Origin: Harmothoe impar
Taxonomy: Eukaryota; Annelida; Polychaeta; Phyllodocida; Polynoidae
Length of the DNA stretch: 64,000 nucleotides
NCBI GenBank assembly: GCA_947462335.1
Contig: OX381708.1
Span: forward strand, 44,209,377-44,273,376
Direction: 5' to 3'
The notes under the pieces were generated by a model. The model made no database searches and was not told the origin of the DNA. It saw nothing but the letters and a program-made list of their open reading frames with translations. Of the stretch, positions 25,701 through 37,809 are shown piece after piece. Every line of letters starts with the position of its first letter. Within the stretch, counting starts at the first letter, position 1. The translations under genes were made by a program, and so were the position numbers.

Positions 25701-26104
25701 TGTCTTAGTAAGGACTCTCTCTACAGTATTAAAATGTACACATTGTAACTGCAAGAAAGAAGTACCTCAAAACAACTAGTTAGCTTCAGAGGAAAGAACA
25801 TGGGCACAAAAAGTAGAGCCACAAAGATGGTAGACAGTATTTGGCCAAACAAGCCAAGGAAGTTCTGGTTGCCCCATAGGTACAGTTCTGCAGTACTCCC
25901 CAACGCAAAGATGGCGGACGTTGAGGACATGATCATGGACATTGCCATGGGCGTGGCCTTGAGCGTCCTTCCAGCCATCAAGTACTCCTGTATGGTGGTC
26001 TTTCCACCCCCTCTGCACCCATAGTAGAGGCCGATACCCAGGGAAACAACCAGGGTCACTGAGAAAATCAACGTGTCATACCACTCAAAGCTCTGTACAG
26101 CCAT
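16763..26104 (-). CDS. SLC5A8-like sodium-coupled monocarboxylate transporter (14 exons, 605 aa)
   Basis: SLC5 members import solutes across the plasma membrane with Na+; the SLC5A8/A12/A6 branch carries short monocarboxylates or vitamins. Exons in transcript order: 25766-26104, 25445-25565, 25019-25086, 24592-24672, 24036-24109, 23751-23888, 20168-20303, 19850-19941, 19480-19592, 18842-18912, 18448-18534, 17838-17998, 17472-17572, 16763-16998. Phases join throughout to 605 residues, close to human SLC5A8 (610). Family segments in order include EYLMAGRTL, GGMRAVVWTDVFQF, FDPNPLRR, LPGLFVAVLFAGALST, SSSLNSLAAVTWKDL, GGVGGPLLGIFILG and VDPRLI. Hydrophobic helices alternate as expected. Sequons at N476 and N485 sit in the loop before the last helix. 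The tail ends SVLD without the Thr-x-Leu of the human protein. CAACCAG just before the ATG may be an acceptor for a noncoding first exon. The exact substrate cannot be read from sequence. Confidence 0.93.
21287..22700. mobile_element. Foldback DNA element, family 2, internal word TGGGC / GGGCCC
   Basis: Ends CCCAGCCAACACACC and GGTGTGTTGGCTGGG are exact inverted repeats. The left half is full of CATGGGC, GGGCCCCAT and GGGTTTC, and the right half of the inverted words GCCCA and GGGCCCCA. No coding capacity. It is nested in the family-1 element above. Confidence 0.7.
22713..22865. mobile_element. Short foldback element, internal word AACGTTAT
   Basis: Left CCCAGCTAACAAAAAAACG and the reverse complement of the right end (CCAGTAAACAAATAACG) are imperfect terminal inverted repeats of the family-2 type. 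AACGTTA, itself nearly palindromic, occurs at least six times within about 150 bases. Confidence 0.55.
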
Positions 26105-26162
26105 GTTGACTGGTTGGGTATGAGAAATAAATGGGTATCTTGTACTATATATTGGGAGATCA

Positions 26163-27172
26163 ATCCCAGTCAGCAAAGATACGTTGGGCCAACGTTGGGC
26201 CAACAGTAGTCAATGTTGGAATGACGTCAGATTCTGACGTTGGGCCAACGTTCATTTGTCCGTCCATCAGAACGTCGCCATGACGTCGCAAGGAAATGAC
26301 GTTGGGCCAACGTTGGCCCAACGTCATTTCTTTAACGTTGTACCAACGTCTAATGACGTTGTACCAACGTCTAGCCAACCAAATTTAGAGCCTAAAGGTG
26401 ATGCTGTTCATACATATATTTTCCAAAATTGACCCAATGTTCATTTCTAATGTTGGCCCAACATTATACCTGTTTGTACCAACATGTCATATATATATAT
26501 ACCTCCCTTCAAACATCATCAATTCTTCTCAACAGAGACATTGCTCTCAATAATCATCATTTTATAGAGATAGCCATTTGTTTCTCTATTATATTTCACC
26601 TTAATCTCAGCTCAAAGGGCCAAGAAGTGATACAGAATAAGACCCTAACCCATGTCCCTTATCTAATTGTCATTACCCACAAAATGGTGTCTTCATAGAT
26701 ATGTTGCCAAAATTCTCTTATTTCACCTAGGAATTTAGTAATTAAACATTTTATAGCTCATAAATGGAATAACTATTGCTTAAACATTTATACAACCCAG
26801 AGGGGTCATATTAGTGCCCCATTATGGTGACAAATAATGGGGCTGCCTGGTCAAAATCTCTCCATACAACCATCAATGCCCTCTGGTGGGCGTTAGAGAT
26901 GCAACGTTGGGCCAACGTTGGATTCCTTCTCATTGCTGGACGTATTTTCAGCGTTGGGCCAACATTGATTTGCCAACGTTGGCACAACATGGTTTATATG
27001 ATGTTGTACCAATGTTGGCAGATCACTGGGAGTATTGCCCACGTTGGTACAACCTAAATTTGCCAATGTTGTACCAACGTTGGCAGTTCAACGTTGGCAC
27101 AACGTTGGGATATTGCCTGCGACGGTGCCGACCATTACCAACGTTGGCCCAACGTACCCTTGCTAGCTGGGA
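26163..27172. mobile_element. Foldback DNA element, family 2, internal word AACGTTGGGCC
   Basis: Left TCCCAGTCAGCAAAGATACG and the reverse complement of the right end (TCCCAGCTAGCAAGGGTACG) are terminal inverted repeats. Both arms consist largely of the overlapping palindromic words CAACGTTG and TTGGGCCAA, with TACCAACGT variants. The centre (about 26480-26880) is unique and AT-rich. It begins 59 bases upstream of the transporter start codon, so it lies in the promoter, the 5' UTR or a 5' UTR intron. Confidence 0.7.
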
Positions 27173-30145
27173 TTCGATCTATAGTGCCTAGTGTGTCCTA
27201 GTGTGATTTCCCGATTATCAAAATTCTTTCTCTAACTAGAACATAGTAAGCATGACATATTACGACAGTTTTATTGCTAGGGATATCCTTAGGTAAACTT
27301 AAGGCCACTTAAGTCCGCTTATCTAGTGATTACGAAGACAATGCCATGGCTATTACAAATGTAAAATGTATCGTATATATGGTAATACAGGGAGTGCTAG
27401 TCCAAGGCTAAATCTCGAATCGATACTCTTCATTTTGGGGTATTGCTTTTAGAGTTTTAAAGTTACCAGTTTTCAAAGCTGCTGAATGCAAAAAGCTTAG
27501 GGTCAGCCTGCAGGCCTTCGAACTGATGTCTCCGAAGTCATATATTGTCCAGGGTCAGGCATGTTGACGTAGGGTCAGGCAATGCTGGACACATGTCAGG
27601 CAATGCTGGTTTCATGTTAAGCAATGCAAGTCTCATTTCCTCTCATTCCTCAGTGATGTGTTTCAAAATACTCTATGTTTTTTCCTGTATAACCCCTACA
27701 GAAGCAACCCAATCCTCGGATCACGACTTTTGGCGCTTCCATAGTCCCTAAGAACGTAAACAACAATACACCACCTGCTGGGCGGTGACGTCAAATGTTA
27801 ACGTACCCTATAACCTTTATATACACATTAATCTATAATATCTGACTTGACACAACTTCACAAGTAGCTGACTTGCTGTTATGAATTCACAAAATATCAT
27901 AGACATGCATTTTGTTGTCTTGAGCATTTGCCAAGGATGATGAGAGATTGTCTGTATGTCTTGCTTTAGACAAATTCGTCAGGACGACTATGATAAAATA
28001 TGATAAATTATGATGATGGATACAAGAAAATATCATGCATATATTTGGCAAAACTGCAATTGATACAAATATTACCCCCATATCCTTTTTCAGAGAGGCG
28101 CTTAAGCATAATTGCAGTGATTGATGTGACGTTACAAAATTAGGCTCATTAAGTTACTGATATGTGTATAATAGTAAACATCTATTTCCAAATGTTAATC
28201 ATAGTGCCCACAAGATAAGCTGGTATGTCAGGCTAAGTTCAGAACCTAATTATACCATACTGATGCAATCAGCCAAACATTTATTTGAAGACATTATAGC
28301 AAACATAAGCTTATGCAAGGGTTATATCCTACGTCCTCAGAGGTTTATTACAGCAATAGAATTTGCCAACCGGTCGCTCCGCCTTTCTTAAGACTCACAG
28401 GATCTGCTAGCTAATAACAAAAACGGGAGAAAGGTGTGAATAAATATTCACTAGAATAGACAATTTTTCAAGTAGAATTCCAGAAGGTGTTTATCAGTGG
28501 TTAAAACATTTTGGCTCAACGAATCGAACCGGAACGAATCCAGCCAGATTTAACAATAGGGGAGGGGAGAGAACGCTGTCCTTGACAATTCTATCTGACG
28601 TAAATATACAAAGGCTGACGCATATCATTGGGAAAGTGGCCATTTTACTATTGTTCCTCCCACTTAAAGTCATTCTTGTGACACCAAAGGCAGTTTTTCA
28701 ATTACAAAAGCTTGAAAGTCCATCTCCAATGTTGGTTTACGTGCATGCCCTGCCAGATAGACCGATAACCCCAGGCCATACCACTACGTGATTAATGGTA
28801 TAAGTAGACGTACACAGGACAGTTAGGTTTTGACCCTGATAGCCCTTTCCCCTCCAACAGCAAATTGTTGAAGAAAAATAGGACCTTTTCAGTGGCCTTG
28901 TCCTGAAGGGAAAAGATCAAGTTGCCACACAAGGGGGAGGAACTAGGATAAGATGACCCTTGGGGTGGTAGAAGAAGTCACCCCCCCCCCCCCCCATATA
29001 GCTTATAGCTCACACAGGTTTGCCTAGTAGAATTTACACCCAGGTAATTAGAACATATACTCACTTTGCTTCAACTAGATTCTCTTTCCACGTGGAGCAT
29101 ATGCAAACATAAGCTAATGATCTTTGCTGAGTTGGGAGACGACCCCATCCATCTCCTACTTTTTATTGGTCTACCTCAGGCATCACTTGAGGGGTCATAG
29201 GTCCTGTTGTCCTTTGATCCTGACAGTCCACAACACCTGTGCTCATTGTCCTCCTATACAAAAGAACAATATGCACAACAACACGCCTACACTGACCTGA
29301 CAAAGTGAAAACATTAGAAATATGTCTTTTTGGATCTTATATATAGAGAACCATTAGTTTTAATCAGGTTAAGAGGCCTTCAGCAGGAGTAGAGAACAAA
29401 CATGAGTATTCCCCTTACTTGCAACCCCCCCCCCCTTCCCTTCCACATAACCCGGCCCCTGTGCCCTTTGGGCATGCGCAGAGTGTGTTCCTGTTAGTGG
29501 GGCGCAAACAGTGGCGTCTATAGATGCCCGCGCGTCTATGGCAAGCAACATGGCCACCCTTGATATCAGAGTTTCTAGATTTGATATTCGGTAGCAGAGT
29601 GTTTTGAATTGATATTGGACATCACAATGCTGATTTCGAATATGAAAACTTTGATATGAAATATCAAAACTGTAATATCTAATGGAAACTTCAATATCAA
29701 ATTCAAAACTCTGAATTAAATTATTAAACTCCAATATCTTATTTTCATCTTTGATATCAAAACTTCAATGGGCATCCAAAGTTTCAAAACTTCGATGTCA
29801 AGGATGAATATTTGGCTTGCGATAGGCGTCACATAGATCTACCGCGAAACCTGCGCATGCATATTGTGTCAACTGAACTTTAGTAATGAAAAATGCATGT
29901 TTGTTTATGGATTTGATATCAGAGGGTGGAGGTGCCGATACAGATTGGAGCTGTAATATGACGAAGCAGGCAGAAAGGTGTGAGAAAAAGTCCCACAGAC
30001 AGAGTGCTAAATGGTGAAGGGTGGGCGTGGAGGAATGTAGGAGGGAGATGTGGGGGAGGGGAGGGGGGTCTGGGGTGCTGGGGGATCCAACAAGGTGGTT
30101 CTGTCCTGCACCAATGGGATAACAGGGACTTAAGGAAGGACCTGG
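27173..30145. other. Intergenic stretch between transporter and secreted-protein gene
   Basis: No gene supported. It contains a scrap of GGGTCAGGCAATGCTGG repeats (27540-27610), C-runs at about 28980-28995 and 29425-29440, a GATATC-type repeat block (29570-29780), and a G-rich tract at about 30000-30090 just upstream of the next promoter. Confidence 0.5.
29570..29780. repeat. Diverged tandem repeat rich in TTTGATATC / AAAACTT
   Basis: TTTGATAT, ATATCAAAACT and AACTTCAATATC recur about ten times with 20-30 bp spacing, in both orientations because the core GATATC is palindromic. Confidence 0.5.
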
Positions 30146-30152
30146 TATAAGT
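30146..30152 (+). promoter_or_regulatory. TATA box of the secreted-protein gene
   Basis: TATAAGT lies about 30 bases before a CCGTGGGACTACACAG start region. The first, noncoding exon would run from about 30175 to 30251, ending CACTAG before GTACGT. A G-rich block precedes it. Confidence 0.65.
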
Positions 30153-32184
30153 ACACTTCACCTCCGTGGGACTACACAGATACCAGAAGTGACTCCTAAC
30201 CTACCGAACCTTCCACACATTGGGGATCTATCTGCCGTCTCCAGACACTAGGTACGTGTTTTACCACACTGACAAAAAATAAGGGTTATATACCTATACT
30301 TTATCATGTTAATGTAGTGTATTTTGCCAATTTGTATGCTTTTAATAAAATTATATGAAATGCAGGAACTTTTACAAGTGTAAAAAGATTTACTTTACAA
30401 AACATTTCATTAGTGGAATATTGGAACATTATTTTAAGATAATTATGAAATTCAACAACAGACTTGTCAACCAGCCAGTTTATTTCCTACTGAATTCTTA
30501 AAGAGGGCATACAATGAATGTTTTGAGCGTACATGTATCAACATTATGATGACATATGCCTATACCTGCTTGAGCAATGTAGCTAACTTTGGAAGTTTTG
30601 TTTCACAAACTAGAAAGAACACTATTTTGAGTTTTACAGACTTAATTTTTAGATTTACAGACAGTAGAGTGATAGCAGTAGGCCCAGAGATCTACCAATT
30701 ATATCAAAATACTGCTGTAGATTAAAGCTATACCCTCAGTTCTTGTTTGGTCCCACACCCGGGGTCCCACACCCTTCTCCACCCACTCATAATACTATAA
30801 TATTAGGTGTTAAATCCATCCCCTACATTGTAAATATCCAAAAACGCAAACAATAATTACCGGTACTGGTTGAAATGGGCTTTCTTAGAGAAGTTGGAGC
30901 ATTGGTATTAGATGGTCCTTTCCTGGACAGTTGTGACCGTTGCACCTATTAGCACTTGCACCATTTCACAAGGTTGCTTAAAATACAACCAGAAGAAGCA
31001 AACCACAAACCCAAAACTATCTCAGGAATAATCATATATTGATTCAAGTATTGATGGTGGTATTTTTAGGCTACTATTTTCAATTCAATGTGATAAAGTG
31101 CTGCATACTTGTGATTACATGATAAAAACAAAACTAGCCTTTCTGAACTAGTATTGAAAGCACTGGCGATGTATACTGGTTATAAAGTCATGTTGGCACC
31201 ATGAGAAGTAGGGTCAAGTTGAATACTGCAGATTTATCCATAACAATAATATTGTATCCTGTTCTGTTAATATCCTGAAAGCTACCTCTATTGTTTATAT
31301 GTATACAGGAAGGATCAGAAGGACGTGTGTTCTATACATACATCTGAACCCGTATTCATGTTGGGTTGCCCTGACCACATGTTATTTTTGCATGTTAGTG
31401 TTCCTGGAGGTGGTGTCACCAATCGGGGAGGGTCTAGATGCTAAGGACGAATAAGGTCTACGGGGTCCTGTAAGGTCGGGGCAGTTGGAAGTTGGTGTCC
31501 GAGCGGTCTAGGCGGGGTAGCTATTTTATCCATTTTATTAGAAGGTGAGTTATTGGACATGTGATGGGGAGGGGGGGGGGGTTACATCCAATGTTTCCAT
31601 GCTGCTGCCCTATAATTTCTGAAAGCCAGAATTATAGCACTACTATACATGCTGATTATATACGCTGTCACTTTCATTAAAGCAAGTAACATGTAGTTAA
31701 ATGCTTAGTACATGCATTTAACGGCACGGTTGCTTCCAGTAGAACACATGGCATTTCGTGTTCCTACTCGTTCTATTCGCCCTTTTCAAACAACATAATA
31801 TTATTCCCCGCGGATCTGGGGAGAAGAGTGTTAAACTCTACATACGGATCAGACCTAGAGGGATAACCCCAGGCTCCAGATCCATGATGGTCCAGGTATA
31901 CCATCTGCCACATAGATACACGCCATGGACAGCTTGCACAGAGATTATATGATTCAGTGCCTCCAAAATAAGGCCCTTTAATCGATCGGAAATGCCTAGA
32001 CACGCTAAAAGCCCATATTTTGAAGAGAGTCACTCACTTTCTCTTTGTACAAAATGTATTATACCAAATAAGTTAGTCCTATTGCAATCATAGCTTACAT
32101 ATTCCAACTGTGCTCTTTCGATTATAGCGATCTGTTCACTAAAACAATAATGTTCATTTGTCTTTTTGACTGCAGATTCCAAAC

Positions 32185-33674
32185 ATGGCCCACCTGTCCC
32201 TGATCGCTGCCATCCTGGCCCTTACGTTTGTCGGTCTAGTGCTGCCCTCTGCAGCCATAGACGATGAGGCTGCAGTGAACGCACTCAGCAAACGACTGCT
32301 CCAGATACTTGCTGGGGAGCAAGTTGGTGAGTGGTATTGTTCAATTTTCTTTGTTTTCCTGCATATATCTATCCACACAACAAATCGTGTTATAAGAACA
32401 TTCAGTTATCCAGCTTGCAATGTATAATAAATTTCTTGTCATGATTGCTGTCGTGAAAATTAAACATGAAACTGGCAATAAAATAAATTAAAAACAACAA
32501 GCGATGACAACTTTCTAAGTTTGTTTTCTATAACCTTTGCAGAGAAGAGAGGTTTCTACAACGTAGTGCGTGATAAGGACAGCACCAGGGTCTACTTCCA
32601 GTCAAACTCCAAATGTCAGAAATGTCCACATACAATTTTCTATGTCAATGGAAGGGTAGGTTTTACGGATATTTACTCATCAAATACCCCCAGAATGTAT
32701 TTTGTATGATCCTCTGTGTTCTATATATTTCTATCAAACACTATGCAATGTGGTGTAGTTAAAAGTTTCTTTAAAAAATGGTATGTCTTTGATATACAAG
32801 GCTTTATGTATGTCACTTCTAGAAAGGAGAGCGGCAGATGAGGACCAAGCAAGGAGATGGAATGGTCACTCTCCCTGATACTGACTTCTATAGCAGCATA
32901 GAGGTGATGGTGTGTGAGTACGACAACGAAAATTGCAGGTTCGCCTACCTGCCAGCAGAAAAGGTAAGAGGGTGATTGGCAATATAGATTATTATTATTA
33001 TCATTGATGCATTAACGATTTCATGTATAACACGAAGCCCATATGAATATACCACTTTAAAGCACAGGCTAAAACTGAGGGGCATGCCCGACTGGTACTG
33101 CAGTGGAAGAATGCTTTGACATTTGGACATAGACAGTTGCTTAGGCCACCACCAACATAAGATGGTGGCATAGGTCTGTGTATTTAATAAACATAGATAG
33201 ATTACGCAAACCAGCCAATTAGGCTAATCAAATAACTTAGCTTTAAATTAGCTTTATACAACCCTGACTGAATTATAATTTTCGTGAGTGTTTCCTTCTT
33301 AGACTATACATAAAAAAGCACACCAAGTGTTTCATGATTGCTCTTGATGGTAGACTTATACAGACTTTCCACTTATGGGCCATCTTTCCTCACTCAGATT
33401 AGTGTCAGGGAACCATAATTATGTGACATGCATTGGGAAAAAAAAGACCTTAGTGCACCCTGCACTAAGGGCCCCTTTCGTAGATTGTGTCACATATATA
33501 TATTATAGAGCTCTTGTACCTAGCGAAATACACTTCCATCCAATAACATGATGTATATTTTGATAGAGCCCTAACGGTTATGATGTACTATTAATCTTGC
33601 AGAAGGTGACCATGTTCTCATCGTCATCCAAAAAGGAGCCAAACGATGTGAACCAGATAATGCGAAACCGCTGA
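32185..33674 (+). CDS. Small secreted protein of unknown family (155 aa, 4 coding exons)
   Basis: Coding exons are 32185-32326, 32543-32655, 32823-32963 and 33603-33674. All have AG/GT borders and joining phases, totalling 155 residues. A noncoding exon at about 30175-30251 would splice to 32176. The protein starts MAHLSLIAAILALTFVGLVL, a clear signal peptide with likely cleavage after PSAA. The rest is hydrophilic, with four cysteines: CQKC in exon 3, and VCEYDNENC in exon 4, which could form two disulfides. There is no transmembrane segment. The C terminus is Lys/Ser-rich. Two AATAAA signals follow at 33837 and 33848. I do not recognise the family. The small secreted format could fit a signalling or defence protein, but nothing in the sequence proves a role. 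Confidence 0.8.
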
Positions 33675-33836
33675 GGAAGGTCTTAGGGCTATATAAAGAG
33701 GATACTTATATTGTTTAAGTTTTTTTTGCCTAAATTGACTTTATTAAAATACTCATTCTTTTCTAATTATTCCAAATAGTGTTGTGTAACTCGCGTATTG
33801 TGACATGGAGCCCTGATGTTTATGTTCATCTTCAAC

Positions 33837-33853
33837 AATAAAAAGTCAATAAA
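33837..33853 (+). terminator. Polyadenylation signals of the secreted-protein gene
   Basis: AATAAA occurs at 33837-33842 and 33848-33853, about 165 bases after the stop codon. Confidence 0.7.
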
Positions 33854-34191
33854 GTTCTCTTTGTTTTATCTTATTATTGATGCTAGTTAGTTTGTTGATT
33901 ACGCCTTGCAGATTAACTTCTTAAAACGGCACCAGGATATTCACTTAGACCATACTCCATTTATTACGAATGTAATTCCCTCTCATGCCTCTAATTTTGA
34001 GATTAGAAACGTATGTAGACCCAGTGTTCTCATGAGTTTTAGTTTCATTTTCATTTAGTATAAATCCTCTACAAGAGTTATTCTCGCTAGTGCCTAATAA
34101 GGCTCCCTTCATTGTATTTCGCGTACAGCTTGGTACTCGTCATATAACTACTACATACAATGTAACATTAACTGTTAAATGTGATCCAATT

Positions 34192-35395
34192 CCCAAGTAG
34201 CAAACACAACTGGGTCCCAGTTGGGCCCCGGTTGGGCTGGCAACTGGGCCCCAGTCGGGCTGCCTGACTGGGGCCCCTCGAGAACTGGCACTGGGCAAAT
34301 GTCCGCGCCCAAGCGGGCTAGCCCAAACTGGGCCCCGACTGGGCCCCGAATGGGCCCCACTTTCATATTTTAGGTTAACAACTTACATAATAGGCCAGTT
34401 TAGTAATTGATTTTAATGAATACATTGCAATTTTATTAATTTAATGACTAATATCTAACTGGGCATTGGATGGGCACAGGTAGGGCTGGCTCAATTAAGG
34501 ATTCAGCTAGGATATCAATGCAGGAAGCCTTTCAAGTCACACATTTTCTACTTAGAAGAAAGAAAATGTATTCATCAAGTTCAAGTCAGCAATGATAAGA
34601 CTTGTGCAAATGGCTATTTTAGTAAATCTAGATACTACTTCATCTTAGCCATCAAATCTTTAGCTGATACCTTTAGGATATGTGGGCTCATGTCTTATAG
34701 TTAATTTTAAACCACAGGATAGGGGTCTCCAGGTGAATACTTCATTTTCTACCTTAATTTTCACAGTAAAATAGAAACTTCCATATATTATTAGACTGCA
34801 TTGAAATATCTTCATAACTATACATACAATTCATTACATGACACATTTTGGTTTCATTGTATTTATGAAGAAGTTATCTTGAATTGGAGGAATTCTCTCT
34901 ACATGGTATACAGAGGTCATCTATATAGTGTGGTCTAGCTTAAAACCACATGACCATCTAGTTTCAACACTCTAAACTACTTGCTAGGAAGCCCACACCA
35001 AACCCAAAGAAAGCCCAACTATGATTTTCCAGCAAAATCAACATTATAAAATTTCAAATCAAATTTCTTTTAAAGCGGAGTTTGATTCATACTGTAACTA
35101 GTGTAAGGGACTTCCATAAAGCATTTGTGAAAATGAAAATTAGCCCAGTCTAAGCCCATCTAAAGCCCAATCATAAAAGTGACTCTAACATGTTCATAAT
35201 TGGAATTTTTTAAATAGAGAGCATGATTCAAGATATCAGGGATATTAATTTTACAAAGCATGTTGTAAAATTCACGCAGCCCAACTGGAGCCCCACTGAA
35301 GCCCATGCATTTGCCCATCCCAAAACATAGCCCAGTCCAGCCCAAGGTTTCCCAGGGTAAACCCAACTGGGCGCCGGTTGGGCATGTTACTTGGG
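34192..35395. mobile_element. Foldback DNA element, family 2, internal word CTGGGC
   Basis: Left TCCCAAGTAGCAAACACAAC and the reverse complement of the right end (ACCCAAGTAACATGCCC) are terminal inverted repeats. The left arm carries AACTGGGCCCC and GTTGGGC; the right arm carries GCCCAACTGG and AAGCCCA. The centre is unique AT-rich sequence. No coding capacity. Confidence 0.65.
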
Positions 35396-35748
35396 TTTAG
35401 CATTACAACCGTATTGGTACCGGCATGGTCATTATTCGGCATGACTGTATTACATAAGAGATCATTGCTTATAATATTATCTCTCCACTCTTATTTAGAT
35501 GAGAGTGGCAGGGAGATATAAAAAATACGTTAGCCTTCTTAAACCCGCAGATCTTACTGCACGTCCAGTAACAGTCAGAGTGCAGTCAGGATAGGTACTC
35601 AGCTCTATATATAGGGGCGCTGGGCCTTAAACCCAATACGTGAAACACCATTCTCCACTCTGATCTTTACGCCACCTTGAGGACTGAAAGACAACTGGCC
35701 TATTAAAGGAATGTTCGTGAAACATGCACACACAGACACCATCTTTGA

Positions 35749-35995
35749 TGCACGTGGGGACAAACCTGCAGAGTCACTAGACGCCGCCCATTCTGTGCGT
35801 AATCTTCATAACGAAACTCAATCTAGTCCTAATAGGGGGGCAGAGCCCCCCAACCCCCATTCTTCTTTTCCTTTCTTTTCCTTCTTTAATAATGGTGAGT
35901 ACTATTAAGACTTTAAGATGACACCAGAAGTGGGGATTTAAGATTACGCACAGAATGGGCGGCGTCTAGTGACTCCGCAGGTTCGTCTCTTGTTG
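35749..35995. mobile_element. Mutator-like MITE, copy 2 (247 bp)
   Basis: Left TGCACGTGGGGACAAAC and the right end (inverted CAACAAGAGACGAAC) match copy 1 at 6822-7135, as does the internal CAGAGCCCCCCAACCCCCAT. The flanking 9-mers CATCTTTGA and CATCTTGCA agree at seven of nine positions. Confidence 0.75.
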
Positions 35996-36142
35996 CATCT
36001 TGCACAACCCAAATTGCTCAAGGAACATAGCTTCACATCCTCCTGGATTTTCTCAGCTATGACATTCGGTTTAATAGGCATAGATAGAGTGTGTAAAGAT
36101 AGTCAGTCTGGGCGACATCAGACCCTTTTGCAGTCTGACATT

Positions 36143-37348
36143 CCCTAGTAGCAAGCCCACACGGGGCCAATTTGGTTTTAGCTCGGATTGGCTGTTTGAA
36201 GTCGGGCAAAGCTTCGCTGGGTTTCATGTTGGGCAGATGGCTGGGCTGAAGTGTGGCCCCGATCGGGCTGCCCAATTTGGGCTCAGATCAGTTTCAAAGC
36301 GGGCTGCCCGATTTGGGCTCAGACCAGTTTCAAAGTGGGCTGCCCGCTTTGGGTTTATGTTGGGCAGATGACAGGAAGCCCGTCCAATACCCGATCTGAG
36401 CCCAATTCGGGCAGCCCACTTGGGGCAACACCAAAGCCCAGTGCCCTAAACCAACGGGCGCCCATCGGTTAGCCCACTCCGGGCAGATGAGGGCTGAGGT
36501 TGGGTTTGGACAGGGCAACTGGTCCAGTAGTTCTGATGATTGACACCAGATGTCACTACTATACAATATATAGAGTTTTCCAACAAAGACCGATGAAAAT
36601 GATTTCATACAATAATACAAGAAAAGGTTAAAGTGTAGTAGAATAGGAAACAATAAACAGATGCTCTCACAGTTTGGAAATAAGGTAGACTATATATATT
36701 TGAATGATAAAAAGAAGGTTCTCCAAACAGCTATCCAGTGTAGACACTATTTCTGTGGCATTACAATTTGCTGAACACAGTCTCATAAGCTCCATGTGGG
36801 TATGAACTATGGATTTGAAGGCCAATGTACACTCTAGACACTTGTCTATGCTCCATGTGGCTCAAACCTGATGATAATAGGCCTGCTTGATACTTCCATT
36901 ATTGGGTAGGAAGAGTATGATTATGCCTTGGGTTGATTAGCAGGACCTAGGATATCTGGTTCAACAAATACAAGAAATCATTTGGGAATGATTGAATAGA
37001 TTCTAAAAACCCATAATTATCAGGCGGTGCTGTGGCACCAAATTAGCAAGCCCCTCCAAAAACCGATCTGAGCCCGCTTTCAACCCGTCCAAAAACCAAT
37101 CTGAACCCACTTTCAGCCCGTCCAAAAACCGATCTGATCCCGCTTTCAGCCCGTCCAAAAACAAAAATGAACCCAAAGTGGGCAACCCGTCCAAAACCCG
37201 GTCTGCGCCCAACATAGGCAGCCCGCATGGGGCCAGACCAAAACCCAGTGCCCTAAACCGACGGGAGCCCGTCAGTTAGCCCACTCCGGGCCACACTTGC
37301 AAACACAGTCTGGCCCCGTCTGGGACCACAGTGTGTTTGCTACTAGGG
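36143..37348. mobile_element. Foldback DNA element, family 2, internal word CGGGC / CCCGTCC
   Basis: Left CCCTAGTAGCAAGCCCACAC and the reverse complement of the right end (CCCTAGTAGCAAACACACTG) are terminal inverted repeats. The left arm repeats CGGGCTGCCC and TTTGGGCTCAG; the right arm repeats GCCCGTCCAAAAACC and GATCTGAGCCCG. The centre is unique. Confidence 0.7.
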
Positions 37349-37669
37349 TTGCTTGAATCTCTTTGGGATGCCTGACTCGTGAAAGAGTGTAGGTTTGGCG
37401 ACATGGTGAGAGTCTGTTTGACGCTCCTAGTTATTCTCATTACAGTTACCAAGTTGACACCCGATATTTGCTGGTTAATGCTGGTGTCACGATGGGGGCA
37501 CTTCGGGCACGTGGTAAAGGTCGGTTAGGCTGCTCGACTGTATCCCACTTTAATATCAGTCCATGTCACACTAGTTGGTGCTGCTCTATTTAACCCACGG
37601 TGCATGGCAAAGACAAAGGAATCGCACCTTTGGTATATCGTATACACTGACATAACCGAGGGTTAAATC

Positions 37670-37804
37670 AGATAGACTACACCTGTAGCCTAGTATGCCT
37701 TCATAACCACTGCCCACTGGTCATCGACTCGGTGTATAACACCTCGTCTGGACCTTGTGGGGCAGTGATTATGTCGCATACCAGGCTACATGTGTAGTCC
37801 ATCT
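37670..37804. repeat. Foldback sequence, about 45-bp arms
   Basis: 37670-37715 and 37760-37804 are inverted copies (GACTACACCTGTAGCCTAG against the inverse of CAGGCTACATGTGTAGTCC). A spacer of about 44 bases separates them. Confidence 0.65.
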
Positions 37805-37809
37805 AACAC

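Noticed and set aside
31490..31530. tRNA-Leu-like A-box (GTGTCCGAGCGGTCTAGGC) in the intron of the secreted-protein gene.
   Set aside because: No B-box or acceptor stem could be placed; too little to call a tRNA or SINE.
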